This document shows positions 15,137 to 24,721 of a stretch of DNA of 38,085 nucleotides, piece after piece. The notes beneath the pieces are model-generated. The model did not search any database and was not told where the DNA came from. It worked only from the letters and a program-made list of their open reading frames with translations. The stretch is taken from positions 1-38,085 of the forward strand of contig JABMQR010000011.1 in NCBI GenBank assembly GCA_013202335.1. Reading direction: 5' to 3'. A program made the position numbers and the translations under genes. Source of the stretch: Bacteroidota bacterium. Lineage in GTDB: Bacteria; Spirochaetota; Spirochaetia; JABMQR01. Within the stretch, counting starts at the first letter, position 1. Every line of letters begins with the position of its first letter.

Positions 15137-17797
15137 TCACACAGTCCATGGTGCAGGCCGCCCGGGTTGTATATTAAATTTCCTGACTGCCTCTTTAGCG
15201 GTACTCACATCAACACTTCCCTCAGCCGCTAAACCATTCAGAGCTGCCAGAACAATATACCGTCTGTCTACCTCAAAAAAATCACGCAGATTTTCTCTGG
15301 AGTCACTTCGTCCATACCCATCAGTTCCCAGAATAGTCACATTACCGGGTATAAAACGGCGTATCTGCTCAGGATATGCCCGCATATAATCTGTACTAAT
15401 TACCCCAGGTCCCGATGCATCTTTCATAACCTGGGAAACATAGGATATTTTTTTTGGCTCTCCCGGGTTCATCAAATTCCAGCGGTCAGCTTCATACCCG
15501 TCACGGGCAAGCTGGTTGATACCTGGAACTCCCCAGATATCAGCCTCAACCCCATAATCTTCCATTAAAATATCCGCCGCTGCAATCACTTCCCGAAAAA
15601 TTGTCCCGCTGCCAAGAAGCTGTACCCGTTTTGCTCCGCTACCTGCTTTTCTGAACGGGTATATGCCTTTTACAATTCCCTCCTGTGCCCCCTCCGGCAT
15701 TGCCGGCTGTTTATAATTTTCATTCATCAAGGTTATATAATAAAAGACATCCTCACCGTCGGCATACATTTTCTGCATGCCGTCATGAATAATGACTGCA
15801 AGCTCGTAGGAAAATGTAGGATCATACGCTCTGCATGTTGGAAGTGTTGCTGCTGCCAGCAGACCATGTCCATCCTGATGCTGCAGCCCCTCACCGTTTA
15901 GTGTTGTTCTTCCGGCTGTTGCACCCATGAGGAATCCGCGTGTTCGGCTGTCACCCGCTGCCCATGCAAGATCTCCGATTCGCTGAAAACCGAATATAGA
16001 GTAATAGGTGTAAAAGGGAATCATCGCCATGCCATAGTTTGCATATGCTGTACCAGCAGAAATCCACGAGGAAAACGCTCCGGCTTCATTAATTCCTTCT
16101 TCAAGAATTTGCCCTTCTGCATCCTCCCTGTACCACATTAATGAGTCAGAATCTGCAGGTTCATAGAGCTGCCCGGTAGGTGCATAAATTCCCAGCTGAC
16201 GGAACAAACCCTCCATGCCGAAGGTTCTTGCTTCATCAGGTACAATCGGTACTATTCGTTTTCCAATATCCTTATCTTTTGCCAACATACCCAGCATCCT
16301 GACAAAGGCCATTGTGGTAGACATTTCCCGGTCACCTGAAGATCCCAACAATCCTTTGAATAGTGACAAGTCAGGTATTTTGAGGTTTTCATTAACTGCT
16401 GTCCGTACGGGAACCGGCCCTCCCAGTCTCTTTCGAATTCGTATAAGGAATTCAGCCTCATCACTTCCCTCAGGCGGCCGTATAAACGGCAAAGACTCCA
16501 ACTGATCATCTTCAAGGGGAACATGAAACTGATCCCGAAACTCTTTTAACCCTTCCAGATTCATCTTTTTTTGATTGTGAGCACCCATGGCGGCCTCACC
16601 CTCTTTCCCCATACCAAACCCTTTAACGGTTTTAACTAATATAACAGTAGGTTTTCCCGTATGATTTCTGGCCTCAGCAAAAGCAGCATAGACTTTTCTC
16701 GGGTCGTGCCCACCCCTGGACATCTGCCAGAGTTCCTTGTCTGTTTTGTCTTCAACCAGTTTCAGGAGACGCTCATCATCTCCAAATATAGTTTTTCTCA
16801 AGTATTCCGGACCACGGGTCCGGATTGTCTGAAATTCCCCGTCTACCATAGCTGACAGTTTGCCAAGCAGCAGCCCCTCGGTATCCCGGGTCAGGATCTC
16901 ATCCCATTCGGTTCCCCAAATGATTTTTATAACATTCCATCCGGCACCACGGAAATTACCCTCGAGTTCCTGGATGATTTTCCCATTACCACGAACCGGT
17001 CCATCCAGTCTCTGCAAGTTACAGTTTACGACATAAATAAGATTATCCAGTTTTTCTCTGGCAGCAAGAGCAAGAGCTGCCTGAGATTCAGGTTCATCAG
17101 ATTCACCGTCACCCATAAATACCCAAACTTTCCGATCCCCTGCTTTTGAGAGTTCTCTGGCGTCCATATATTTCATAAAACGTGCCTGATATACCCCCAT
17201 TAAGGGACCAAGTCCCATGGAAACGGTAGGAAACTGCCAGAAATCAGGCATCAGCCAGGGATGGGGGTATGAAGGAAGTCCTTTCCCCTCAGTTTCTCTT
17301 CGAAAATTCTCCAGCTGCTCCTCAGTAAGTCTGCCTTCGACAAATGCACGGGCATAAATCCCCGGGGCTGAATGACCCTGGAAAAAAATAAGATCCTGTC
17401 CAAATTCCGAATCAGGGCCACGAAAAAACCAGTTAAACCCAACTTCGTACAGAACTGCAGATGAAGCAAAACTTGCAATATGACCGCCAAGATTTCGACC
17501 CTCTTTATTTGCCTTTGCAACCATAGCCATAGCATTCCAACGCACATAAGCAGCAACTTTCATTGCGGTATACGAATCGTCCGGGGGCATCTTCTCTGAA
17601 TTCCCGGGCAGTATGGTATTGGTATATGGAGAGAGAACTCCCGGAGAGGTGTTCACACCCTGTCTTCTTGCACTTTCGGTCAGTTCCCGAAGGAGAAAAT
17701 CAGCTTTTTCATTTCCCTCATGCTTAATAACTCCCTCCAGCGATTCCAGCCACTCTTTAGTTTCTGCTGAATCCTGATCGATATTATACTCTTTCAT
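15137..17797 (-). CDS. aceE: Pyruvate dehydrogenase E1 component, homodimeric AceE type
   Basis: This 886-residue thiamine-diphosphate enzyme decarboxylates pyruvate and acetylates the E2 lipoyl group. The TPP/Mg motif runs from FMGDGESDEPES to VVNCNLQRLDG at about residues 225-265. Other AceE hallmarks are HASFASSAVLYEVG-type text near the N-terminus (GGHIASFASS), GAHNQKKMN, PDEARTFGMEGLFRQ, and GRTTLNGEGLQHQDGH. This is the one-chain E1, not the alpha/beta E1 usual in Gram-positives and mitochondria. The SD GGAGGG lies just upstream of the ATG, preceded by a 24-base palindrome and a promoter. It is first in the operon with aceF and lpd. Confidence 0.96.
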   Translation of the reverse strand: MKEYNIDQDSAETKEWLESLEGVIKHEGNEKADFLLRELTESARRQGVNTSPGVLSPYTNTILPGNSEKMPPDDSYTAMKVAAYVRWNAMAMVAKANKEGRNLGGHIASFASSAVLYEVGFNWFFRGPDSEFGQDLIFFQGHSAPGIYARAFVEGRLTEEQLENFRRETEGKGLPSYPHPWLMPDFWQFPTVSMGLGPLMGVYQARFMKYMDARELSKAGDRKVWVFMGDGESDEPESQAALALAAREKLDNLIYVVNCNLQRLDGPVRGNGKIIQELEGNFRGAGWNVIKIIWGTEWDEILTRDTEGLLLGKLSAMVDGEFQTIRTRGPEYLRKTIFGDDERLLKLVEDKTDKELWQMSRGGHDPRKVYAAFAEARNHTGKPTVILVKTVKGFGMGKEGEAAMGAHNQKKMNLEGLKEFRDQFHVPLEDDQLESLPFIRPPEGSDEAEFLIRIRKRLGGPVPVRTAVNENLKIPDLSLFKGLLGSSGDREMSTTMAFVRMLGMLAKDKDIGKRIVPIVPDEARTFGMEGLFRQLGIYAPTGQLYEPADSDSLMWYREDAEGQILEEGINEAGAFSSWISAGTAYANYGMAMIPFYTYYSIFGFQRIGDLAWAAGDSRTRGFLMGATAGRTTLNGEGLQHQDGHGLLAAATLPTCRAYDPTFSYELAVIIHDGMQKMYADGEDVFYYITLMNENYKQPAMPEGAQEGIVKGIYPFRKAGSGAKRVQLLGSGTIFREVIAAADILMEDYGVEADIWGVPGINQLARDGYEADRWNLMNPGEPKKISYVSQVMKDASGPGVISTDYMRAYPEQIRRFIPGNVTILGTDGYGRSDSRENLRDFFEVDRRYIVLAALNGLAAEGSVDVSTAKEAVRKFNIQPGRPAPWTV

Positions 17798-17813
17798 TAC
17801 CGCCCTCCAAAGA

Positions 17814-17837
17814 GAACAAATTTAAAATAATTTGTTC
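17814..17837. promoter_or_regulatory. Palindromic operator candidate upstream of aceE
   Basis: GAACAAATT (17814-17822) and AATTTGTTC (17829-17837) form perfect 9-base arms around a 6-base spacer. It lies between the putative aceE promoter (17860-17887) and the aceE SD (17804-17808), about +16 to +39 of the predicted transcript. That is a typical site for a repressor that blocks elongation. The sequence is not the E. coli PdhR box. The binding protein is unknown. Confidence 0.5.
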
Positions 17838-17859
17838 CAATTATCATAAAAGCACTCTG

Positions 17860-17887
17860 TATATACAGTTTACATAGTACACCACAA
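17860..17887 (-). promoter_or_regulatory. Putative aceE promoter
   Basis: Read on the minus strand: TTGTGG (17887-17882), a 16-base spacer, and TATATA (17865-17860). The predicted transcription start is near 17853, upstream of the palindrome and SD of aceE. Confidence 0.45.
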
Positions 17888-18287
17888 TGGGTGCTATTCA
17901 AACTTCTTTACAAAAACAGAGGTATGAAGTTTACAAATATATAGGAATCGAATTATAAACTTCTGAATTAAATGTTGGATCTTAAAATTTTATTAGATCC
18001 CACTTTTAAGTAAATATCGTAATAATAGATTGATAAATCAATTTTTATTGGTATTTTTTTCATGCATCGAAAATTCATAAACCCTCCACTTGTACCATTT
18101 TTGTAAGAAATGTTGATATAAACAGCTAATATCAAAATCTTTCATGAATCGGGATATTCGCTAACCGTATTTACAGCACTTCTCTAACAGGGTATAGTTT
18201 AAGCAGCTGCATTCCGGCAACTCAATCACAGTTACAAACTTCCGGCTGCATATTTTTTTCTAAAATAATCCAGACTATGAGGATAGC

Positions 18288-21200
18288 ATGACAGACTTTG
18301 TTCACTTACATAATCATACCGATTACTCTCTTCTCGATGGAGCCGCATCCATTCCAAAAATGGTAAAAAAAGCTAAAGAGATGGGGATGAAGCATCTTGC
18401 AATTACTGACCACGGGAATATGTTTGGAGCGCTGAAATTCTACCAGGAATGCATTAAACACGAGATAAACCCCATAGTTGGGTGTGAATTCTATGTGGCT
18501 CCCACATCACGTAATATTAAAAACGGCAGTGAGTCAGGCAACCGGTATCATCACCTCATACTACTGGCTAAAAACTATGAAGGATACAAAAACCTTCTTG
18601 TGCTTAGCTCAATTGCCTACACTGAAGGTTTCTATTATAAACCCAGAATAGATTTTGAAGTTCTGGAGCAATACAGCGCCAATCTTATAGGCCTATCAGC
18701 CTGTCTGGGTGGAGAAATTCCACATCTGCTGCTAACCAATAATTATGAGAAAGCAAGAGAACGGGCATACTTCTATCAAAATCTGTTTGGTGAAGGAAAC
18801 TATTTTCTGGAACTGCAGGACCACGGAATTCAGGAACAGAAAACAGTAAATCCGCAACTGCTTAAACTCTCAAGAGAAACAGGCATCCCCATGGCAGCAA
18901 CCAACGACATTCACTACCTTGAGCAGGAAGATGCCAATGCGCAGGATATACTTATCTGCATCGGCACGAACAGAAAGAAAAACGACCCCGGGCGTATGCA
19001 GTTTAAAACCGATCAGTTTTATATGAAAAGCGGTGACGATATGGCAGAGCTTTTCCCCTATGCCCCGGAAGCTATAACAAATACTCTACTAATTGCAGAG
19101 ATGTGCAATATTAAGATTGAACTGCCCGGCCCCCTCCTCCCGAAATACAATATTCCAAATGATTTTGATTCACCTGATGACTACCTCAGGCACCTGGCAA
19201 CGGAGGGTCTCAAGACAAGATACCCTGAAATTACTGAGGAGATCAGAACCAGAGCGAATTTTGAGCTGGATGTTATCATTGATATGGGATTTACCGGATA
19301 CTTCCTCATAGTATGGGATTTTATACACTGGGCAAAACAGCATGATATTCCGGTAGGACCAGGTCGTGGATCAGGAGCAGGATCGATTGTAGCCTACGGC
19401 CTCACTATTACCGATATTGATCCTCTGAAATATGATCTGCTTTTTGAGCGTTTCCTGAATCCGGACAGAGTAAGCATGCCTGACTTTGATATTGATTTCT
19501 GTTTTGTCCGTCGACAGGAGGTCATCGACTACGTTACCGAAAAATATGGAAAAGACCGGGTCGGGCAAATCATAACCTTTGGAACACTTAAAGCAAAAGC
19601 AGTAGTGAAAGATGTAGCAAGAGTTCTGGATATTCCATTTGCTGAATCTGATCTTATATCGAAAATGATACCGAATGACCCCAAAATGACCCTTGAAAAA
19701 GCATTTAAGCAAGAGACGCAGCTTGTTGAACTGGAAAAAAAAGGGGGAATATATACTGAGTTATTTGATGTCAGCCGTCGGCTTGAGGGACTTAACAGAC
19801 ACTGCTCAACACATGCGGCCGGAATAGTTATTGGGCACGACAAACTGACAGACTACGTCCCCCTCTACCGCGAACCTAAAACAGGAGCGATTTCCACACA
19901 GTACACCATGGAACTGCTGGAAGATTGCGGTCTGGTAAAAATGGACTTTCTCGGATTAAAAACACTCACACAGATAAAAAACAGTGTAGAACTTATTAAA
20001 AAGCGTGGTACCGATTTAGACATCAATACAATCCCGGAAGATGATCCCGCTACGTTCAACCTTCTGTGTGAGGGAAAAAGTTCAAGTATATTTCAGTTTG
20101 AAAGTTCAGGTATGCAGGGGATCCTCAAAAATGCCAAACCAAACTCGATAGAGGACCTGATAGCCCTGAATGCACTCTACAGACCGGGGCCTATGGCAAA
20201 CATCCCCCAATTTGTAGACAGTAAAAATGGAAAAATCACCATAAAATACCCCCACCCTGATCTGGAGGAGACCCTTAAGCCAACGTACGGCGTTATTGTC
20301 TATCAGGAACAGGTTATGAAAGTCGGTCAGATTATCGGTGGATTTTCACTGGGTAAAGCAGATATTATGCGACGGGCCATGGGAAAGAAAAAACTCAAAG
20401 AGATGGAGAAACTGAAGGTTGAGTTTATTGAAGGGGCTCTGATAAAGGGATACAGCCAAAACTTTGCCCTCGAAATCTTTGAAATGCTCGAACCCTTTGC
20501 CGGTTATGGTTTTAATAAATCACATGCTGCAGCCTACTCCGTTATAGCCTACCAGACCGCATACCTGAAAGCTAATTATTCAGTGGAATTTATGGCGGCG
20601 ACTCTCACTAATGAAATTAACAATACTGAAAAACTTACCCATTATATAAATGAAGTTACCGCAATGGGTCTTGAGATACTTCCGCCAAACATAAACCTCT
20701 CAGACGGGGTCTTTAATGCAGTGGACAATAAAATTGTGTATGGGCTTATCGGCGTTAAAAATGTCGGCTCCGGTGCGGTCGAACATATTATTAGTGAACG
20801 CGAGGCGAATGGTCCTTTCACCACATTCATGGAATTCCTTAACAGAATTGATGTAAAGCAGACAAACCGCAAAACACTTGAGTCCTTGATTAAGGCAGGT
20901 GCCTTTGATTCTCTGGGAGACAACCGGGCAACACTCCTCCTGAATCTGGAAAGTGTTACTGATTATGTTTCCAGAGGTAAAGAGGCCGCGCAGTTCGGGC
21001 AAACATCTCTTTTTGACACTCAAGAGGAGGAATCTCTGGGGAATTTTGAGATGCAGCAGGTTGATGAAATTTCAAGTTCAGAAAGACTTGAGTTTGAACG
21101 GGAACTGCTTGGATTCTACTTTTCCGGCCATCCTCTGGATGAATTCCGTGAAATATGGAAACGCTGCGTACGAATCGACCTGTCCCGACCGGACCGATTA

Positions 21201-21713
21201 ACAAATAACCGTATAAGTAATCTCATGGGAATTGTAACAAACAAACGAAGTATTGTTACCCGCAAAGGGGATCCCATGGCCTTTGTTACTATAGAGGATT
21301 TTTTAGGATCAATTGAACTTGTCATCTTCCCAAAAGTTTGGGCGGAATACCGACAACTTGTTGATAAAGATAAAATCCTCGGGTTTACCGGAAAAATTGA
21401 TCTCACAAAACCCGAAGATCCTAAATTTCTTGTTGATACGATAGTTTCTCCGGAAAAATTAAGTGCTCAGGGAATTTCAAGGATCAATATCCGTATTGCA
21501 AAACAACTGGCAATAAGTGATAATCTAAATCAAATCAGGGATATGTTGCTCGACACCCCGGGTTCCTGCTCGGTATTTATTCATATTCATGATGAAGATT
21601 CTGGTCATGAGACAATAATTCAGGTTTCTGACCAACTTCGGGTTGCATTTTCCGAAAAGTTTATTGATATTATAAAGGACAGCCCATTGGTCAGGGATGT
21701 CTGGTATTCATAA
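18288..21713 (+). CDS. dnaE: DNA polymerase III alpha subunit
   Basis: This is the replicative C-family polymerase catalytic subunit (1141 residues). The N-terminal PHP domain begins HLHNHTDYSLLDG (6-18). The palm catalytic aspartates lie in PDFDIDF (about 398-404), and GPGRGSGAGS marks the C-family fingers/palm region. GFNKSHAAAYSV and AYLKANY belong to the fingers, followed by the HhH region. The motif GQTSLFD near residue 903 fits the internal beta-clamp binding consensus QxxLF. A C-terminal OB fold (MGIVTNKRSIVTRKGDPMAF) follows. There is no 3'-5' exonuclease domain, so it is DnaE, not PolC. The SD GAGGA is at the correct spacing. It is followed by a YggT gene and recG on the same strand. 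Confidence 0.96.
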   Translation: MTDFVHLHNHTDYSLLDGAASIPKMVKKAKEMGMKHLAITDHGNMFGALKFYQECIKHEINPIVGCEFYVAPTSRNIKNGSESGNRYHHLILLAKNYEGYKNLLVLSSIAYTEGFYYKPRIDFEVLEQYSANLIGLSACLGGEIPHLLLTNNYEKARERAYFYQNLFGEGNYFLELQDHGIQEQKTVNPQLLKLSRETGIPMAATNDIHYLEQEDANAQDILICIGTNRKKNDPGRMQFKTDQFYMKSGDDMAELFPYAPEAITNTLLIAEMCNIKIELPGPLLPKYNIPNDFDSPDDYLRHLATEGLKTRYPEITEEIRTRANFELDVIIDMGFTGYFLIVWDFIHWAKQHDIPVGPGRGSGAGSIVAYGLTITDIDPLKYDLLFERFLNPDRVSMPDFDIDFCFVRRQEVIDYVTEKYGKDRVGQIITFGTLKAKAVVKDVARVLDIPFAESDLISKMIPNDPKMTLEKAFKQETQLVELEKKGGIYTELFDVSRRLEGLNRHCSTHAAGIVIGHDKLTDYVPLYREPKTGAISTQYTMELLEDCGLVKMDFLGLKTLTQIKNSVELIKKRGTDLDINTIPEDDPATFNLLCEGKSSSIFQFESSGMQGILKNAKPNSIEDLIALNALYRPGPMANIPQFVDSKNGKITIKYPHPDLEETLKPTYGVIVYQEQVMKVGQIIGGFSLGKADIMRRAMGKKKLKEMEKLKVEFIEGALIKGYSQNFALEIFEMLEPFAGYGFNKSHAAAYSVIAYQTAYLKANYSVEFMAATLTNEINNTEKLTHYINEVTAMGLEILPPNINLSDGVFNAVDNKIVYGLIGVKNVGSGAVEHIISEREANGPFTTFMEFLNRIDVKQTNRKTLESLIKAGAFDSLGDNRATLLLNLESVTDYVSRGKEAAQFGQTSLFDTQEEESLGNFEMQQVDEISSSERLEFERELLGFYFSGHPLDEFREIWKRCVRIDLSRPDRLTNNRISNLMGIVTNKRSIVTRKGDPMAFVTIEDFLGSIELVIFPKVWAEYRQLVDKDKILGFTGKIDLTKPEDPKFLVDTIVSPEKLSAQGISRINIRIAKQLAISDNLNQIRDMLLDTPGSCSVFIHIHDEDSGHETIIQVSDQLRVAFSEKFIDIIKDSPLVRDVWYS

Positions 21714-21768
21714 TCGAAACTTTATAGAGAAACTGTAGGTATCTATAGTTTCAGCCAAGGAGCATTCT

Positions 21769-22362
21769 ATGCAACCGGTAGCAAACTTTCTCAGCATGTT
21801 GCTTTCACTCTACTCATGTATTATTGTAATCAGAATTTTTCTCTCCTGGGGTGGAATCGGCGCATCCCGTTTTGGTAAGGTACATACCTTCATAACAAAG
21901 ATTACCGATCCCTATTTAAATCTGTTCCGCAGAGTTCCGGGCCTGCAGCGCGGTGTATTTGATTTTTCTCCTATTCTGGCTATGATATTTTTAAGTATTT
22001 TAAATAATATTTTCTCCATTATAGGGTCTCAGGGGGAAATAACACTCGGAATTATTCTTGCATTGATCGTAAAGGCTGCGGGATCCGTTCTGTCATTCTT
22101 TATCATTTTGTTTATCATACTTTTTGCAATCCGACTGTTACTTGAATATCGAAGAACAGCAAATTCCATCCAATATATCGCTATTTTGGACAACCTGCTC
22201 TCCGGGATGCAGAACAGAATACACAACTTGCTATTCAAAGGAAAAGAGGTTCCGGCAAGGACCCTGCTGATTTCCTCAGTTTTTACCTTTGTTGCTCTCC
22301 AGATTGTTTTCAGCGGAGTTATATCCTGGCTGTCAAATACTCTGGCCCAGTTACCCTTCTAA
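21769..22362 (+). CDS. YggT family integral membrane protein
   Basis: This 197-residue membrane protein contains two YGGT units. Each starts with hydrophobic helices; the first unit shows the hallmark FLSWGGIG, then ITDPYLNLFRRVPGLQRGVFDFSPILAMIFLSIL. The second half repeats the hydrophobic pattern (IILFAIRLLLEY, VFTFVALQIVFSGVISWL). Family members are linked to osmotic or turgor-related and division-related functions in other bacteria, without a firm biochemical role. The SD AAGGAG is well spaced. It lies 55 bases after dnaE and 16 bases before recG, so it is probably co-transcribed with both. Confidence 0.85.
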   Translation: MQPVANFLSMLLSLYSCIIVIRIFLSWGGIGASRFGKVHTFITKITDPYLNLFRRVPGLQRGVFDFSPILAMIFLSILNNIFSIIGSQGEITLGIILALIVKAAGSVLSFFIILFIILFAIRLLLEYRRTANSIQYIAILDNLLSGMQNRIHNLLFKGKEVPARTLLISSVFTFVALQIVFSGVISWLSNTLAQLPF

Positions 22363-22378
22363 CAGGAAAACCCTCGGT

Positions 22379-24466
22379 ATGTACCTGCGGGAACTACGAC
22401 AGCCGGTCAGTGAGCTGAAAGGTGTTGGCAAATCTACTTTTGCCGCATATACCGCATTAGGAATTAAGAATTGGTGTGATCTCCTTCTTCATTTGCCAAG
22501 AGCCTATGAGGATAGAAGAATTAAAGTCCCTCTGAGTGATGGATATAATGGAACACCCGTAAATACCGTTGTTGAGGTTATATCTCACACGTATATAGGC
22601 AGAGGCAGAAACAGAACGCTAAAAGTTATTATTACCGATGAGAGCGGTCCTGCTGCTCTTGTCTGCTTCGGCAGAAATTTCCTGCAGGATCTTCTTCAGA
22701 TAGACAGAAAATTTTATCTCTATGGAAATTTTTCTGTTAAGTATAGTAAACTGCAAAGCAGCTCGTTTGAAGTTGAACCATATATTCCCGATCAGGAACC
22801 CAAATCCTTTGGTTCAATTCTCCCCATATACCCCCTTTCGGGGCGCCTTACCCAGAATACCTTACGAAGAGATATTACTGGTTTGATGAATACATCAGCA
22901 AAGCATATTCAGGATGAACTGCCGGAATCCATAAGACAAACAATGGGTCTGATGACTAAGTATGAGGCGTTGCAGAGTATTCATTTCCCAAAGAGCACTG
23001 AAGATCGGGAGCTGGCCAGAAAAACACTGGCGTATGAGGAACTTCTCTTTCTGCAGCTTATCGTACGTCGACGAGCTCTTAGAAGGCAGACATCAATCCC
23101 GCAAAAAAACAGGGCATCAACATCAGGAACAAGTCATCTCACCCAAAAATTGATTAAGAGTCTCCCTTTCACTCTGACTGCGGATCAGAATAAAGTTCTG
23201 AAGGAGATAAAAGCCGATCTTATAAGCAGTCGTCCTATGGCCCGACTTATTCAGGGTGAGGTTGGATCAGGTAAAACGCTTATCGCTTTCATCTCTGCGT
23301 TGGAAGTGATTGATCAAAAGATTCGTGGACAGGCTGCCTTTATGGCCCCAACCGAACTTCTTGCCAGACAGCATGCCGAGAATGCTGCACGTTTCCTTGA
23401 ATCATTAGGGATACGATTAGCCTACCTTACCGGGTCAGTCCCCCAGTCACGACGAAAACATATCCTGAAAGCTCTGGTAGAGGGGGATATTGATCTTATT
23501 ATAGGTACACATGCCCTGTTTTCCAAAGATGTAGTTTTTAAGAGACTACGTTATGTCATTGTGGATGAACAGCACCGATTTGGAGTTCTGCAAAGAATAG
23601 CTCTGCTCAACAAAGGGGATATGCCGGACCTTCTGCTTATGACAGCAACTCCTATCCCAAGGACCCTCGCACTTACCGTTTTTGGTGATCTTGATGTATC
23701 CTCAATCCATACTATGCCGCCGGGAAGGCTTCCGGTTAAAACCTATCTGGCTGCAGAAAAGAGTCGGGAACGCGTGTATGCCGCAGTAAATGTTGAATTT
23801 GAACGGGGACATCAGGCTTATTTTGTCTATCCTCGTATTGATGATACCGGCAATTCTGATCTTCGCGATGCTGAAACAATGTATGAAAACCTTACAAAAA
23901 CTGTTTACCCCGGTATTCCTGCCGGGTTAATTCACTCCCGAATACCCGAAGATGAAAAACTGGGAATTATGGAAAGATTCCGGAAAGGCGAACTGACCTA
24001 TCTTGTCGCAACCAGTGTTGTTGAAGTTGGTGTCGATGTACCAAATGCCGCCTGTATGATAATTGAGCATGCAGAACGTTTTGGTCTGTCTGCTCTGCAC
24101 CAGCTGCGTGGCCGTGTTGGGCGCGGCACTGCACAGTCATATGCCTTTCTGGTCTACTCTGATGAATTGAGTCCCGAAGGCAGAGAGCGATTGATGGTTA
24201 TGAAAGAGTCAAACGACGGGTTTGTTATTGCTGAGAAAGATTTGAGCATCAGGGGACCTGGGGAGATTGCAGGAACCCGGCAATCAGGTTTTCTCAGACT
24301 GGTTGCGGCAGATCTGGTTCTTGATCATGAACTCCTTACCCAGGCGCGGGAAACTGCAGATTTAATCCTTTCTGAGGATCCGGGACTTTTACGCATAGAC
24401 AATACCGCATTCCGGGAAGTTCTAACCAGATGCCCTCCTTTTGATGAGGAATTAACGGAAGGCTGA
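22379..24466 (+). CDS. recG: ATP-dependent DNA helicase RecG
   Basis: This 695-residue branch-migration helicase rescues stalled forks and processes Holliday junctions. The N-terminal wedge/OB domain begins VSELKGVGKSTFAAYTALGI, with LLLHLPRAYEDRR typical of RecG. Helicase motifs: QGEVGSGKT (Walker A), VDEQHRFG (DEQH motif II), LLMTATPIPRTLAL (III), VATSVVEVGVDVPNA (V) and QLRGRVGRG (VI). The open frame continues upstream to 22289 inside the yggT gene, but homology starts at MYLREL, so the ATG at 22379 is chosen, with AGGA about 11 bases before it. The stop codon overlaps the first of three AT-rich hairpins. Confidence 0.95.
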   Translation: MYLRELRQPVSELKGVGKSTFAAYTALGIKNWCDLLLHLPRAYEDRRIKVPLSDGYNGTPVNTVVEVISHTYIGRGRNRTLKVIITDESGPAALVCFGRNFLQDLLQIDRKFYLYGNFSVKYSKLQSSSFEVEPYIPDQEPKSFGSILPIYPLSGRLTQNTLRRDITGLMNTSAKHIQDELPESIRQTMGLMTKYEALQSIHFPKSTEDRELARKTLAYEELLFLQLIVRRRALRRQTSIPQKNRASTSGTSHLTQKLIKSLPFTLTADQNKVLKEIKADLISSRPMARLIQGEVGSGKTLIAFISALEVIDQKIRGQAAFMAPTELLARQHAENAARFLESLGIRLAYLTGSVPQSRRKHILKALVEGDIDLIIGTHALFSKDVVFKRLRYVIVDEQHRFGVLQRIALLNKGDMPDLLLMTATPIPRTLALTVFGDLDVSSIHTMPPGRLPVKTYLAAEKSRERVYAAVNVEFERGHQAYFVYPRIDDTGNSDLRDAETMYENLTKTVYPGIPAGLIHSRIPEDEKLGIMERFRKGELTYLVATSVVEVGVDVPNAACMIIEHAERFGLSALHQLRGRVGRGTAQSYAFLVYSDELSPEGRERLMVMKESNDGFVIAEKDLSIRGPGEIAGTRQSGFLRLVAADLVLDHELLTQARETADLILSEDPGLLRIDNTAFREVLTRCPPFDEELTEG

Positions 24467-24677
24467 TCAAAAAAACTTTGTTTTTTTGATCTTTGAAGTT
24501 TTAGATTAAATAAATCTAATCTAAAACTTCTTTTAGTTTTAACTTTGTTTTTTTGATTTTTGAAGTTTTTGATTTAATTATAAAATAATCAAATCAAAGA
24601 CTTCTGAAAATGTAACATAGTTTTTTTGATTTTTGAAGTTTTCGATTTAATTATAAAATAATCAAATCAAAGACTTC
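24465..24677. repeat. Three tandem AT-rich hairpin units after recG
   Basis: Unit 1 has an 11-base perfect stem GATCAAAAAAA/TTTTTTTGATC (24465-24491) plus a 14-base perfect stem 24495-24508/24517-24530. Units 2 and 3 have 20-base arms with a 3-base loop (24562-24581/24585-24604 and 24635-24654/24658-24677), each with one wobble-or-mismatch or two. Bases 24547-24605 and 24620-24678 are a 59-base direct repeat differing at one position (T24570/C24643). The block sits between convergent recG and the M20 gene and probably serves as a bidirectional terminator. Confidence 0.9.
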
Positions 24678-24721
24678 TAACTTAGATGATAAAGATACTT
24701 TATAGCTTAATCCCGGGGAGA

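Larger units (their letters stand above)
17798..18287. promoter_or_regulatory. 490-base divergent control region between aceE and dnaE
   Basis: There is no convincing gene here. It holds the aceE promoter and palindrome (17814-17887) plus several AT-rich inverted repeats: GGATCT/AGATCC (17977-18000), ATTGATAAATCAAT (18029-18042), and TTGATAT/ATATCAA (18113-18135). A direct or inverted AAACTTC/GAAGTTT pair occurs near 17898-17933. The dnaE SD (GAGGA, 18279-18283) is at the right end; no good dnaE promoter stands out. A 23-codon ORF from 17887 has no SD and was not called. Confidence 0.6.

Noticed and set aside
17887..17958. 23-codon ORF upstream of dnaE as a leader peptide
   Set aside because: No SD, ends over 300 bases before dnaE, and overlaps the aceE promoter.
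24465..24678. CRISPR-like regular repeats
   Set aside because: Only three units, each a self-complementary hairpin without variable spacers, and no cas genes in the window.
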